Of a stretch of DNA of 64,000 bases, positions 43,919 through 52,789 are shown piece by piece. The stretch is from NCBI GenBank assembly GCA_900768545.1, contig CAAGDD010000005.1:99839-163838 (forward strand), read 5' to 3'. Numbering within the stretch: position 1 is the stretch's first letter; each line of letters starts with the position of its first letter. Source of the DNA: Clostridia bacterium (GTDB taxonomy: Bacteria > Bacillota > Clostridia > Christensenellales > UBA1242). The notes below the pieces were generated by a model. It had not been told where the DNA came from and made no database searches. It saw only the letters and a program-made list of their open reading frames with translations. A program made the position numbers and the translations under genes.

Positions 43919-43927
43919 TGCTAAAAT
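43919..43927 (+). promoter_or_regulatory. Extended -10 of the 43.9-kb exported protein gene
   Basis: TGCTAAAAT with the hexamer at 43922-43927; seven bases then lead to the ATG at 43935. No Shine-Dalgarno. Confidence 0.5.
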
Positions 43928-43934
43928 ATAGTTG

Positions 43935-45062
43935 ATGAGAAACAATTTTAAAATCGAAAACCTTTTAAAATATTTTATGGTTGCCATCGCGTTTGTTTTG
44001 GTGTGCAATATATTTTCTTTGGGCGCAAATTGTTTCACAGCTACCGCCCAGAGTGTCAATCCAAAAGCGATTTTTACAGAAGAAACTGTGGCTGACGAGT
44101 GCTTTTCGATGGCAATTTCAGTAAATCCGCGCCGCAGAAACTTTTCACTTGAAAAAGTTGTCAAAACAATCGAAGACACAGCTGGCGAAAATTTGAGTTA
44201 TTATTGTTTTAATTGGCGCGATGTCGATTATTTGAAGTTTAAAATAAATTCGAAAAATTTAAGCGAAAAGAAAGTTGTTGGATTGAAACTCGTTGTCACA
44301 AATCTTCAATCAACATATCTTGAAAGTTCTGTTGGCGTAAACGAATCAAAAGTTTTGTATGAAACAGTTGTCAAAAACAACATCTTTGCACCATTTGAAT
44401 TTTATTATTACATCGATAGCGACAGCGAAATCACCGAAGGCGTAAATCGTTCGAAAGGCAATGACTTTGGACTTTACAAATTTGACTGCATCTACACTTA
44501 TTTAGAAGAAGATTCTTCAAACCCTACTCAAGTTTCTCTCGGCGACATTTGCGTTGCGATTATTCCAGACAAAATCGACACCATTGACGCCAGCCGAACA
44601 AAAATTTTGTATGATATAAAAAGTTCAAACAAATTGATGAATGTGTTTAAACTTTATCTGTCAAACAACGCTTATAAATATGTAAATCAAAAACACCTTC
44701 AATGGATTGTTGTTGGCACTGACAAAGAAAATGTAAATTATATTTTGACCAAAAAACAAAAAGAAGACGACCTTGACAAATATGGAAATTATCGTTATAT
44801 TTGGGACTCGTTGGAAAGCACCAGCGGACAAACATTTGTTTTTGACTCAAACGATGTTGAAGGCACTTGGACAGTTTATCTTCAAGTCATAAACGATGAC
44901 GACGAAATAATTAAAACCTTTACCGCAAGCGATCTTTCAACAATCAAAGTCACAAAATCATCTGATATTTGGTGGATAATAATTTTGATTGTTAGCATCT
45001 TTGTTTTGGCAGGAATTGTTACACTTATTGTCGTTAAGAAGAAAAAAGACAAAGTTTGGTAA
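43935..45062 (+). CDS. Exported protein with C-terminal membrane anchor
   Basis: 375 residues: an N-terminal signal (LLKYFMVAIAFVLVCNIFSLGANCFTATAQS), a large beta-rich extracytoplasmic part and a C-terminal membrane helix (IWWIIILIVSIFVLAGIVTLIVV) followed by a basic tail (KKKKDKVW). This gives type I topology without a sortase motif. A TTG directly before the ATG at 43935 extends the frame by one codon; ATG is preferred. No family recognised. It is divergent from the glmU-like operon. Confidence 0.75.
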   Translation: MRNNFKIENLLKYFMVAIAFVLVCNIFSLGANCFTATAQSVNPKAIFTEETVADECFSMAISVNPRRRNFSLEKVVKTIEDTAGENLSYYCFNWRDVDYLKFKINSKNLSEKKVVGLKLVVTNLQSTYLESSVGVNESKVLYETVVKNNIFAPFEFYYYIDSDSEITEGVNRSKGNDFGLYKFDCIYTYLEEDSSNPTQVSLGDICVAIIPDKIDTIDASRTKILYDIKSSNKLMNVFKLYLSNNAYKYVNQKHLQWIVVGTDKENVNYILTKKQKEDDLDKYGNYRYIWDSLESTSGQTFVFDSNDVEGTWTVYLQVINDDDEIIKTFTASDLSTIKVTKSSDIWWIIILIVSIFVLAGIVTLIVVKKKKDKVW

Positions 45063-45365
45063 TTTTAAAATGCTTTTAAAACCAACAAAAAATTTTACAA
45101 AAATAAAACAAAATCACTTTAATAAAAAAAACAAATCACACTTTAAATTTGATTTGTTTTTTTATTTATTAATTTTTCAACAACTTTTTTAAGTTATATT
45201 ATTGTTATCTTGATTTTTTATTTTGTTTAGATGTTATAAATTTTTTATTTGATTAAAACGAAATTTTGTTTTATTTATTAAAAAACATCTGTTATTTATC
45301 AAAAATTGCAAAAATTTCGATTTTTTTGTGTTTTTTTTGAAAATTTTGCTTATTTTTTGTGATTT
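45063..45365. other. Intergenic region with terminator and AT tracts
   Basis: AAACAAATCA/TGATTTGTTT (about 45128-45163) with a T tract ends the plus-strand gene. The remainder is AT-rich, and ends in a T8-GAAAATTTTG-C-TTATTTTTT block (45331-45358) seen also near two other gene ends. No gene seen. Confidence 0.6.
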
Positions 45366-45770
45366 TTATAAAATATTGTGAAAACTTGCTCCCATAAAAT
45401 GTTGGAATGTTTCGACATAATGTTTGATCATTTCAAGCGAAACATAAAACTCAATCGGCTCATCTTCATCAATATAAGTTTTAAGTCTAACTATCTCCAT
45501 GCCAAGTTGTTCGATCGATTTATGATTGACCATATAGCACAAATTTGTTTCGTTTTTTGTCCAACAATATTCCAAATTATCGACCAAACTTGCCACTTCA
45601 CCACTAACAATTGTTCCTTCACTTTCGACCGCTTTTTCAATCTCATAACAAAGATTGTTGACTTGTGAAAGTGAGTTTGTCACCATTCGATCTTCCAAAA
45701 CACAAAGTCCAATCAAAACAAGAAAAATCAAAATGACCGAACTTATTTTAATCCAAAATGCCTTTGTCAT
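45366..45770 (-). CDS. DUF4363 protein
   Basis: 134 residues with one N-terminal membrane helix (WIKISSVILIFLVLIGLCVL) and an alpha-helical extracytoplasmic part. The helical layout and its place after a YetF gene match DUF4363, a common partner of YetF-type proteins in spore-formers. Its ATG overlaps the yetF-like stop as ATGA, so the pair is translationally coupled. Function unknown. Confidence 0.75.
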   Translation of the reverse strand: MTKAFWIKISSVILIFLVLIGLCVLEDRMVTNSLSQVNNLCYEIEKAVESEGTIVSGEVASLVDNLEYCWTKNETNLCYMVNHKSIEQLGMEIVRLKTYIDEDEPIEFYVSLEMIKHYVETFQHFMGASFHNIL

Positions 45771-46486
45771 TCAGTTACCTTCCCGAGCGGCTTAGTTTGT
45801 AATACTTGATACTTTTGATTGTATTTTTGAAAAAACACATTTCCGTTTTTGTCGATCGTCATAACCAAAACATTTTTAACATTTTTCGCGCCGCCCTGCT
45901 TTAACAAATTTGCAATTTCAACTTCATCAATTTTGGCAATGTTTAAATTGTCCTTAACAATTTTGCCTTCACAAATCACACTAATCGGCAGTGCACTTTT
46001 TTCGGTCTTTATTTTCATATCGCCGACAGTAAGTGGTGCAAATTCACTTTTTGGAAAGACACTCAATTTGCCGTTTGTTTCCATAATCGCATATTGGATT
46101 TGTTCAAGCGAAAAATAGCCACAGCCGCGGATCGCTTCAAAAACATCATCGACCGACAAATTCAAATTTTTCAATGCCTTATAATCAATTCCGTCAGGGT
46201 TTATAACAATCACCGGCTTGCCACTTATAAAAGCTGACATCTTGTTTGAAATTTTACACAAATAGGTCAAAACAAAATGAACAATCACAAGAGTAAAGAG
46301 TGGAATTATTCCGTGCAAAACTGGCACGGAAACTTCCGCCATAGGAATCGTCGCAAGGTCAGCAATAATCAAAGTAAGCACCAGTTCGAAAGGCTGCATT
46401 TGCCCCAGTTGACGCTTTCCCATAAGTCTATACAAAAACAACACGACGACATAAATTATTATCGCCCTAACCACTATCGTGAACAT
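45767..46486 (-). CDS. YetF-type DUF421 membrane protein
   Basis: 239 residues. Three N-terminal membrane helices include the family phrase LYRLMGKRQLGQMQPFELVLTLIIADLATIPM. The cytoplasmic DUF421 domain has KPVIVINPDGIDYKALKNLNLSVDDVFEAIRG (in segments) and ends in a soluble tail. Relatives in Bacillus (YetF, YdfR, YkjA) are linked to spore or envelope properties. It forms an operon with the DUF4363 gene. CATAAT ends 6 nt before the ATG; no Shine-Dalgarno. Confidence 0.85.
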   Translation of the reverse strand: MFTIVVRAIIIYVVVLFLYRLMGKRQLGQMQPFELVLTLIIADLATIPMAEVSVPVLHGIIPLFTLVIVHFVLTYLCKISNKMSAFISGKPVIVINPDGIDYKALKNLNLSVDDVFEAIRGCGYFSLEQIQYAIMETNGKLSVFPKSEFAPLTVGDMKIKTEKSALPISVICEGKIVKDNLNIAKIDEVEIANLLKQGGAKNVKNVLVMTIDKNGNVFFQKYNQKYQVLQTKPLGKVTE

Positions 46487-46524
46487 ATTTTTATTATGTT
46501 GTATTTTTAATTTTTATTGCAAAA

Positions 46525-46562
46525 ACATATAAAAAACGCAAAAAATTCGATATTTTTTGCAA
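46525..46562 (-). terminator. Possible terminator downstream of the spoVB-like gene
   Basis: GCAAAAAAT and ATTTTTTGC pair around ATCGA and are followed on the minus strand by GTTTTTT. It lies about 220 bp beyond the spoVB-like stop. The gap 46563-46778 holds only AT-rich sequence. Confidence 0.45.
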
Positions 46563-46778
46563 TTTTTGAGTAATTACTTAATATTTTTGTGTTTTACTAT
46601 TTCTATTAAAATTTTAGGTTCGAAAAAAATCGCCAGATTTTATACATTTTTATGTGATTTTTAACACAATTTTAAACTCATTTTTGCGCTAAAATTTTGC
46701 CTATAAATTTCAATATTGATGACAAATAAAAAGCCAAAAAGACGAAGTTTTTATTATAAAAATCAAATTCAGTTGCCT

Positions 46779-48347
46779 TTATTTTATTTTGTTTTTCATT
46801 GTCTTTTTCTTTCGCCAAAAACTTAATTTTGATATTTTTCCACTGCCCGAAAGTTTCTCTTTAAAACTTATAAAATACATCGAAAAATTTATCACTTTAA
46901 AGATTTCGCACAAAAGCACGAAGATAGTTATCCCCAAAATCGTTGACAAAACAAGGTTAAAAAATGTTGGCAAAATATATGACAAAAGAGAACTTGAAAA
47001 TGCTGTTATCGCAATCGTTGGAATCGAAAACAAAAACATTAAAAACAAATTTTTTGTTATGTCAACTTTAATATTTAAGTGTTTTTTGATCATTCGCAAA
47101 TTTAAAATCGAACTGAAAATTGATGAAATTCCAAGTCCAACAAACAGCGAATTGATGCCGATATATTTTGGCAAAAGCCAGATTGCTAAAAACATAAAAA
47201 TCGCACCGATGACATAGTTGACAAAAGATTTCACTTCAAGCCCGATCGAATTTAAAATTGCCGAAGTGATGTTTGTGATGCCGATCGGCACCATTATCCA
47301 CGCCGAAAATTGTAAAAGCGTTCCGCTGAGTGCATTGTTGTAAATAAAAAGTCCAAATTTATCACCTATCGCGATAAACACTGGCACAATTAAAAACGAC
47401 ACAAACACCGCAAACACGACAGATGACTGAACGCGCTTTTGGATATGTTCTTTATCATTTTGCGCAAGTGCGGTCGAGATGTCTGGCACAAGTGCAGTTG
47501 CAAGCGAGCCAATAATCGATGACGGGATATACAAAAAAGGCAAAGCCATTCCCACTGCGACACCATACATACTCATCGCTTGATTTGATGTAAAGCCCGA
47601 CGAAATCAACATTGCCGGCAAAATCAAAGCAATCAGTGGCTGCACAAAACTGCTTGTCACTCTCACCGCTGTGATCGGCGCAGATTGCCTAACCACCTGA
47701 CGATAAATTTTTGAAGGTCTGTCCAAATTTCCACCATAATAAAAGTAAAGAAGCGCCACAAAGACCGCCGATGCAATGCACGAAATCGTAAAAGCCCACG
47801 CAACAGAAAGTGCGTTTTGCAAAACAGACATTCCCGAAGCGAGCAAAAGCACACAAACAACAATTTTGACAATTTGTTCAAAAAGTTCGGTCACGCAAAG
47901 CCCAAAAAAGTTGTTGTTGCCCCACATTGCTCCGCGAAAAACACTATAAACCGATGAAAATACGAGCGACGGCATCAAAATGATCAAAATTAGCATACAA
48001 TTTTTATCTGTAAACAAATTTGAAAAAATGTTTCTAAACAAAAACACAATCAAGCACAAAATTATGCTGACAGCAAGTCCAACCAACAAACTTGAAGAAA
48101 TAAGACTTCCAATTTGACGGCGATTTTTGCTCACCCGAAGGCTTGCGGTCGTGCGCGAAATAATCAAAGTAAATCCGCTCGACACCAAAGTCAACAAAAC
48201 CAAGAAAACAGACAGCGCGACTTGATACATTCCAAGCGCTTCCGCACCGATTGCGCGCGAAAGATAAACTCGAAAGAAAAATCCAAGAGCCCGCGTCAAA
48301 AAAGTAAATCCCGTGATCAAAGCCACACTTTTGAAAATTGATTTCAT
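46779..48347 (-). CDS. spoVB: SpoVB-like MATE/MOP-family polysaccharide flippase
   Basis: 522 residues with about 14 predicted membrane helices. The opening KSVALITGFTFLTRALGFFFRVYLSRAIGAEALGMYQVALSVF is the SpoVB/polysaccharide-biosynthesis signature (shown here in fragments: FTRALGFFFRVYLSRAIG). In Bacillus SpoVB is needed for spore cortex and is a lipid II or oligosaccharide flippase homologue; paralogues such as MurJ-type Amj/YtgP exist, so the exact role is inferred. No Shine-Dalgarno; TATAAA lies 9 nt before the ATG. It is divergent from the small LysM gene. Confidence 0.85.
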   Translation of the reverse strand: MKSIFKSVALITGFTFLTRALGFFFRVYLSRAIGAEALGMYQVALSVFLVLLTLVSSGFTLIISRTTASLRVSKNRRQIGSLISSSLLVGLAVSIILCLIVFLFRNIFSNLFTDKNCMLILIILMPSLVFSSVYSVFRGAMWGNNNFFGLCVTELFEQIVKIVVCVLLLASGMSVLQNALSVAWAFTISCIASAVFVALLYFYYGGNLDRPSKIYRQVVRQSAPITAVRVTSSFVQPLIALILPAMLISSGFTSNQAMSMYGVAVGMALPFLYIPSSIIGSLATALVPDISTALAQNDKEHIQKRVQSSVVFAVFVSFLIVPVFIAIGDKFGLFIYNNALSGTLLQFSAWIMVPIGITNITSAILNSIGLEVKSFVNYVIGAIFMFLAIWLLPKYIGINSLFVGLGISSIFSSILNLRMIKKHLNIKVDITKNLFLMFLFSIPTIAITAFSSSLLSYILPTFFNLVLSTILGITIFVLLCEIFKVINFSMYFISFKEKLSGSGKISKLSFWRKKKTMKNKIK

Positions 48348-48416
48348 ACATAATAATTTATAAAGTTTTGTTCAAGATTAGAACATCAAAAACATATATT
48401 TTTTTAAGGAGTAACT

Positions 48417-48581
48417 ATGAGCATAACAAAAATAAACTTTCCTTTTTATCAAGTTCAACAAGGCGAAAATTTGAAAACAATCGCCCAAAAATTTGATGTT
48501 GACGGAACAAAAATTTTGCTTGACAACAACATTTCCCCAAAACAAATTTGTGAAGGAATGTTTTTAAAAATAGAAAAATAA
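48417..48581 (+). CDS. Very small LysM-domain protein, 54 residues
   Basis: ATG at 48417 follows AAGGAG at 5 nt and the frame ends TAA at 48579-48581. The protein is almost exactly one LysM module: PFYQVQQGENLKTIAQKF, a Asp/Asn-rich turn (LLDNNIS) and CEGMFLKI, matching the consensus Y-x-V-x-x-G-D-x-L-x-x-I-A and the closing G-x-x-L-x-I. LysM binds peptidoglycan or chitin-like glycans, but there is no signal peptide. Divergent from spoVB-like. Cytosolic LysM micro-proteins are known near sporulation genes; a spore-coat or morphogenetic role is speculation. Confidence 0.75.
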   Translation: MSITKINFPFYQVQQGENLKTIAQKFDVDGTKILLDNNISPKQICEGMFLKIEK

Positions 48582-48660
48582 CGATTTTAAATCAATTTTA
48601 TTTATATATTTTTAAGCAAATTTTAATGTAAATTTTTATATAAAAAAACAAAAATAATAC

Positions 48661-48692
48661 AAAAAACACAAAAAATTGTGTTATTTTTTGAT
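48661..48692 (+). terminator. Terminator of the small LysM gene
   Basis: AACACAA / TTGTGTT with a short A loop is followed by a T-rich tract. Confidence 0.6.
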
Positions 48693-48710
48693 TTTTTTTT
48701 GAAATTTTTG

Positions 48711-49436
48711 CTATTTTTTTGCACTTTTTGTCTTAAAAGTTTTTTTTAAAAAATTTTCAATTTGTTTTTGATATTTGAAAGAAAGCCAAAGCATCGCAGC
48801 TACCAAAATTAAAATCACAGCCCACACAGCCAATCCCCAGCCGTGATAAGGAATTATCTCGCCGCTGCCCAAATAGCAAGTCGTAAACACCCCGATTGGG
48901 CGTGCGATTAAATTTGTTACGACAAAAAATGTCCAACTCATATTGGTGATTCCTGCGACCAAACAAAGCACATCGTCAGGGAACATCGGCAAAATCATCA
49001 TAATAAAAAACGAATATTTTGCATTGGTCAAAAAGTCCGCCCATTTGTTGCAAGTATCCTTGCCGACCATAAACGAAACAAGTTTTCTTCCAAACACTCT
49101 GCCCAGCCAAAAAGCAAAAACGCTTCCAAGCAAAATCCCAGCAAGACTTAAAAGCACTGCTTGCAAAGGACCATAAATCAGCACGCCAGCAAGTGTTGAA
49201 ATTGTTGACGGAATCGGCAAAAATGTTACTTGCAAAAATTGCAAAAACACAAACATAAACCTGCCCCAGAAGCCAAGCGACAAAATAAGTCTTCGAAATT
49301 TATCGACTGAATTGATATATTCCCACGCGCCCGTCCAAAGCAAAATAAAATAAGACAAAACGCACACACCTACACAAATCAAAAGCACCAAAATGCTTCT
49401 AAATATTTTTTTCTTTTTGTCCAGCTTTTCATTCAT
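48711..49436 (-). CDS. TVP38/TMEM64 (VTT/DedA-like) membrane protein
   Basis: 241 residues with about six membrane segments. The family core is visible: FLPIPSTISTLAGVLIYGP, the GSVFAFWLGRVFGRK segment and PMFPDDVLCLVAGITNMSW. VTT-domain proteins in other bacteria act in membrane homeostasis and undecaprenyl or phospholipid translocation; the substrate is not shown here. TAAAAT ends 6 nt before the ATG, with no Shine-Dalgarno. Confidence 0.85.
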   Translation of the reverse strand: MNEKLDKKKKIFRSILVLLICVGVCVLSYFILLWTGAWEYINSVDKFRRLILSLGFWGRFMFVFLQFLQVTFLPIPSTISTLAGVLIYGPLQAVLLSLAGILLGSVFAFWLGRVFGRKLVSFMVGKDTCNKWADFLTNAKYSFFIMMILPMFPDDVLCLVAGITNMSWTFFVVTNLIARPIGVFTTCYLGSGEIIPYHGWGLAVWAVILILVAAMLWLSFKYQKQIENFLKKTFKTKSAKK

Positions 49437-49473
49437 ATTCTTATTTTATTCAAATTTTTATTGTTTATTATTT

Positions 49474-51027
49474 TTATGGATTTAAATTTGAAGGATTTGT
49501 TTTTTCAAGTTTTGCCCGCACAGCATCTTCGCTCGTTTTGGTCACTTTTTGCGGCTTTATAATTTTCACATCGCTAGCAGGGATAATCATTCCATCAGCT
49601 GGCAACTCAACACCTTCCATAACAATCCCGTCTTGCGGCTGATAAAAGTCGTGACGAATTTCTTTTTCTTCAACAAGTTTTCCGTCTTTAAAATATTGTA
49701 AATAAGCCTTGCTTTCATAGCCTTCACGCGGATATTTAAGTCTTAAATATTCCCCCTTATACAAAATCTTGTTTGAATATTCACCCTTCGCGTCAGCAAC
49801 AATTCGATCGCCATTGTGTGGCAAAATTTTAACAAGTTCGGTGCGCGTCGAAACAGCGACTCCGTCTTCAAACTTTTGTCCATAAATTTCAACTTTTATA
49901 TTACTTTCGTCTGCGGTCGTTTTGATATAAATTGGATTTTCTAAATTGTTTTTAAACACCAAATCAGAATAACTACCCGACACCATTGCGTCAAGCGAAA
50001 GCGGAACATAAGATGCCGGCAATGAGTGATGATTTGCTGACAAAATTTCGATATCCGACAGCAAAAGCGCATTATAAAGCGTGGTCGAAGCCTGACAAAC
50101 TCCGCCACCAACTCCGTCAACATAAACACCGCCGACAATTATGTGTGCGTTTTTGTAACCATATTCTTCGGTGCGTGGGCCGGTCGTTTCGTTGAAAGAA
50201 ACCACTTGCCCTGGTTCAACGACGAGTCCATTAAAACTTTCAATCGCCTTTTTCACATTGTTTTTACGACTTGCACTGCTTTTTTGATAATTTGTTGAAA
50301 ATTCGCCACGCTTTTCAACACTATTTTTTATTGCATCAACATCAATATCTTGTTTAATTTCAATAATTGGAATTTCGATTTTTACTTTTTTGTTTGATTT
50401 TAGACTGTTGTCAATTTCATTATAAAGTTTGTCACGATTGACCAAAACAGCGCTTTGCCCTTTGTCAACATAAAACATTTCATCAGCGTTTGGGTCAAAT
50501 TTTAAAGTAGCTTGCACACTTTCATGCTCGACAGACGAGATGATTTCGTCAATCTTTTCATTTATATCAGCCAAAACATTTATATAAGAAATTTCAAAAT
50601 TTTTGCCGTCTTTTTTGATTTGATTTTCTTTCATTTTGTTTTGAAAAAAGTTTCCGTCTTTTCCATATTTCACCAAATTTAAAACGGCCGGTCTTATTTG
50701 ATTTGTAACTTCAAAATCGCTTCCAGAAAGTGTCCACGACTTATCATTTGATGTGAGTTCGATTTCAATATCTTTTCTTGCATTTAACATATCAGTCAAC
50801 ACAACATTTTCCGCTTCTACGACGCTCATTCCGCCAACATTGATGCCGTTTATCGAAGTGTTGTCATAAAATCTTGCATCCGCCGCAACAACATTGTCGA
50901 AAAAAAATTGGCAACACAAAAGCAGTGTGACCGACAGAGAAGAGATTCCCAAAAACCAAAGCATTCCTTTGGATTTTTTCTTTGTCTTGTTTTTTGTTCC
51001 TTTTTTTAAAACATCTTTTTTCTTCAT
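49474..51027 (-). CDS. VanW-family protein with PG-binding-4 and G5-like domains
   Basis: 517 residues: a basic N-terminus, a membrane helix (MLWFLGISSLSVTLLLCCQFFF), a peptidoglycan-binding-4-type domain (TSINGINVGGMSVVEAE), the VanW domain (GQVVSFNETTGPRT, GGGVCQASTTLYNALL, ANHHSLPASYVP) and a C-terminal segment resembling G5 (TRTELVKILPHNGDRIV). Such proteins lie at the cell surface and are linked to peptidoglycan, though the reaction is unknown. The open frame extends to 51162, but those 45 codons lie partly in a GC-rich repeat element; the ATG at 51027 gives a normal anchor sequence. Confidence 0.85.
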   Translation of the reverse strand: MKKKDVLKKGTKNKTKKKSKGMLWFLGISSLSVTLLLCCQFFFDNVVAADARFYDNTSINGINVGGMSVVEAENVVLTDMLNARKDIEIELTSNDKSWTLSGSDFEVTNQIRPAVLNLVKYGKDGNFFQNKMKENQIKKDGKNFEISYINVLADINEKIDEIISSVEHESVQATLKFDPNADEMFYVDKGQSAVLVNRDKLYNEIDNSLKSNKKVKIEIPIIEIKQDIDVDAIKNSVEKRGEFSTNYQKSSASRKNNVKKAIESFNGLVVEPGQVVSFNETTGPRTEEYGYKNAHIIVGGVYVDGVGGGVCQASTTLYNALLLSDIEILSANHHSLPASYVPLSLDAMVSGSYSDLVFKNNLENPIYIKTTADESNIKVEIYGQKFEDGVAVSTRTELVKILPHNGDRIVADAKGEYSNKILYKGEYLRLKYPREGYESKAYLQYFKDGKLVEEKEIRHDFYQPQDGIVMEGVELPADGMIIPASDVKIIKPQKVTKTSEDAVRAKLEKTNPSNLNP

Positions 51028-51085
51028 ACCTTTATTATGGAGATGTTGTTTAAAAATATTTATATATTTTGTTTTTCTTTTATAT

Positions 51086-51237
51086 GTGGGGCGAAAATGG
51101 CATCGCAAGCGGCGGCAAGCCGCGCAAGCGATGCTGCCTCTCGCGGTAAAACTCAACCACAAAATCCCGTTTCCGCGCGCCAGCGAGAGGCTCGCACAAA
51201 CGCCCCTTTGGCACGTTTGTGCTCATTTTCGCCCCAC
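51086..51237. repeat. GC-rich nested-palindrome element, copy 2
   Basis: 152 bp. The outer repeat is a perfect 14-bp pair GTGGGGCGAAAATG (51086-51099) / CATTTTCGCCCCAC (51224-51237). Inside are GCATCGC/GCGATGC (51100-51134) with an inner GCGGC/GCCGC, GCCTCTCGC/GCGAGAGGC (51136-51191) and GCACAAACG/CGTTTGTGC (51194-51222), all perfect. The layout, an outer stem holding three hairpins, matches copy 1. It lies between the LURP-one-like gene and the VanW gene. Confidence 0.85.
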
Positions 51238-51277
51238 TTTTTCAACAAAAAAAACACGACAATCGCCGTGTTTTGTT

Positions 51278-51754
51278 TTATCTTTTTGATTTGTCATTCA
51301 CATTGTCCATTGCAACAATGATCGCCACCATAAATGCAATATCTTGTTCATCATCAACTTCGACTTCATAAGTGTCGGTCAAAGCCATAATGTTTGACTT
51401 TACAGATCCCACTTTTTCGCCGTTTTTCAAAACGGTGTAACCTTTCAAGCCCCAGCCGTCGAGTGCGATTTCATCTGTGTATCCCACAACATCATATCCG
51501 CCTTTGAAAGCCCTGTTTTTGACACTTGCGATTTTTTGTTTTTCGCCATCAAAGATAAAGCTTGTGTGAGCCCACCAATTTATAAATTTGTTTTTAACAA
51601 CAAACAAAAGTTTTCCGTCCATATCAAAGATTTTCTTTTTGCGAGTGAATGAAAACACTTTTCCTTTAACTTTAAACAAGTTTGTTCCATTTTCATCATA
51701 AACTTTCGAACTTCCGCCCAAAGATCCAAATTTGTTTTTTACAAAAAATTTCAT
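51278..51754 (-). CDS. LURP-one-related / YxjI-like (Tubby C-terminal-like) protein
   Basis: 158 residues of regular short beta strands: KVYDENGTNLFKVKGK, KKKIFDMDGKLLFVVKNK, GEKQKIASVKNRAF, LKGYTVLKNGEKVGSVKSN. This alternating pattern is that of the LURP-one/YxjI family, related to Tubby and scramblase folds; the biochemical role in bacteria is not settled. AGGAGG is well spaced before the ATG. It is the last gene of a three-gene operon (52691 to 51278) with only 8 bp to the gene before it. Confidence 0.75.
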   Translation of the reverse strand: MKFFVKNKFGSLGGSSKVYDENGTNLFKVKGKVFSFTRKKKIFDMDGKLLFVVKNKFINWWAHTSFIFDGEKQKIASVKNRAFKGGYDVVGYTDEIALDGWGLKGYTVLKNGEKVGSVKSNIMALTDTYEVEVDDEQDIAFMVAIIVAMDNVNDKSKR

Positions 51755-51762
51755 ACTTCCTC

Positions 51763-52266
51763 CTAAAATGCTTTAACACAAACAACAAGCACAACAATCA
51801 CTAATAGCAAAACCCAACTCAAAATAAAAGACCATTTCAAAATCTTTTTGCGTTTTTTTGCAACTTCGTCGAGCAAATATTCGTTTTCACTTTCTTCAAC
51901 CGCGGCGTCAGTTGTGATCGCCTTTTGTTTGTCTTTTGGCATATTAAATTTCAAAACAACATCATTTTCGTCGTTTGGCAACGAAATTTTTGCGCTATAT
52001 TTTATGCAATAACAAGTTTTTTCAAGTCTTGGATTGAAAATTCCGAAACAAGAAATGATAAAGAAAAACATTTGCACAAACCACCAGCCCTTGCCCATAA
52101 TTTCAAGTGTGTTTTCAATGGTCAAATCAACACTGTCTTTTTCAGTTTGATACTTCAAAACAATGTTGTCATGTTTGTTTCGCTTGTAAGAAATATCTTT
52201 TCCGTCAATTTTGATATTTGGACGAAGTGACAAGCCGCCTTGCAATTTTAGATTTAAAGTTTTCAT
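51763..52266 (-). CDS. Membrane protein of unknown function
   Basis: 167 residues. The N-terminal half is beta-rich (LKLQGGLSLRPNIKIDGKDISY), then come a hydrophobic segment (WWFVQMFFFIISCFGIF) and a C-terminal membrane helix (WSFILSWVLLLVIVVLVVCV). The start at 52266 is chosen because GGAGG precedes it and its ATG overlaps the upstream stop as ATGA; the longer frame to 52368 overlaps the neighbouring gene. No family recognised. Confidence 0.7.
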   Translation of the reverse strand: MKTLNLKLQGGLSLRPNIKIDGKDISYKRNKHDNIVLKYQTEKDSVDLTIENTLEIMGKGWWFVQMFFFIISCFGIFNPRLEKTCYCIKYSAKISLPNDENDVVLKFNMPKDKQKAITTDAAVEESENEYLLDEVAKKRKKILKWSFILSWVLLLVIVVLVVCVKAF

Positions 52267-52691
52267 TTGCCACCTCCTATCATTGTCACAACACCAAAGA
52301 TGATAGCAAACACAGTGCATACAATCGAGCCGACAACCCTGCCAGTCGATTTTTCTTCTTTTTGGCAAAGCAAAAGCACAACAGATGCCACTGCGGCAGC
52401 AATGGTGATGCCCATTAAATAAGGTGCTGCCTTGACTGAATATTGTGACACAACAGCCACAACTTCACCGCCACCAAACAAACTTTGCAAAAATTGTGGA
52501 TTTGCCAAAAACACCATTCCAAGTGTGAAAACGATTGCACAAACAGCAATCAAAAATGCAAGCACATAATATGCCACTGGCAAAAGCGCAGCAAACATAA
52601 CAAGCAGCAGAAGCGATGTGCCAACGATTGTGTAATTTGACAAAATCTTTCCAAGGTGGAGCATATAAATATTTGTATATTTTTTGTTCAT
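52263..52691 (-). CDS. Multi-pass membrane protein of unknown function
   Basis: 142 residues with about four hydrophobic helices (SLLLLVMFAALLPVAYYVL, FLIAVCAIVFTLGMVFL, PYLMGITIAAAVASVVLLL, VVGSIVCTVFAIIFGVVTM) and a Gly-rich loop. AGGAGAG before the ATG. First gene of the operon with the 51763 and 51278 genes; the three may act together at the membrane, but nothing indicates how. Confidence 0.7.
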   Translation of the reverse strand: MNKKYTNIYMLHLGKILSNYTIVGTSLLLLVMFAALLPVAYYVLAFLIAVCAIVFTLGMVFLANPQFLQSLFGGGEVVAVVSQYSVKAAPYLMGITIAAAVASVVLLLCQKEEKSTGRVVGSIVCTVFAIIFGVVTMIGGGK

Positions 52692-52789
52692 TATCTCTCC
52701 TAGATAAAAATATTATATAAAATAATTTTCAATATTGCAAACAAAATTCAAAAAAATATACTTTTTATAACTTTTTGTTCAAATTTAAC

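Noticed and set aside
51037..51321. Plus-strand frames of 94 and 131 codons over the second GC-rich element
   Set aside because: Open frames in a GC-rich palindromic block inside an AT-rich genome are expected by lack of stop codons; there is no start signal.
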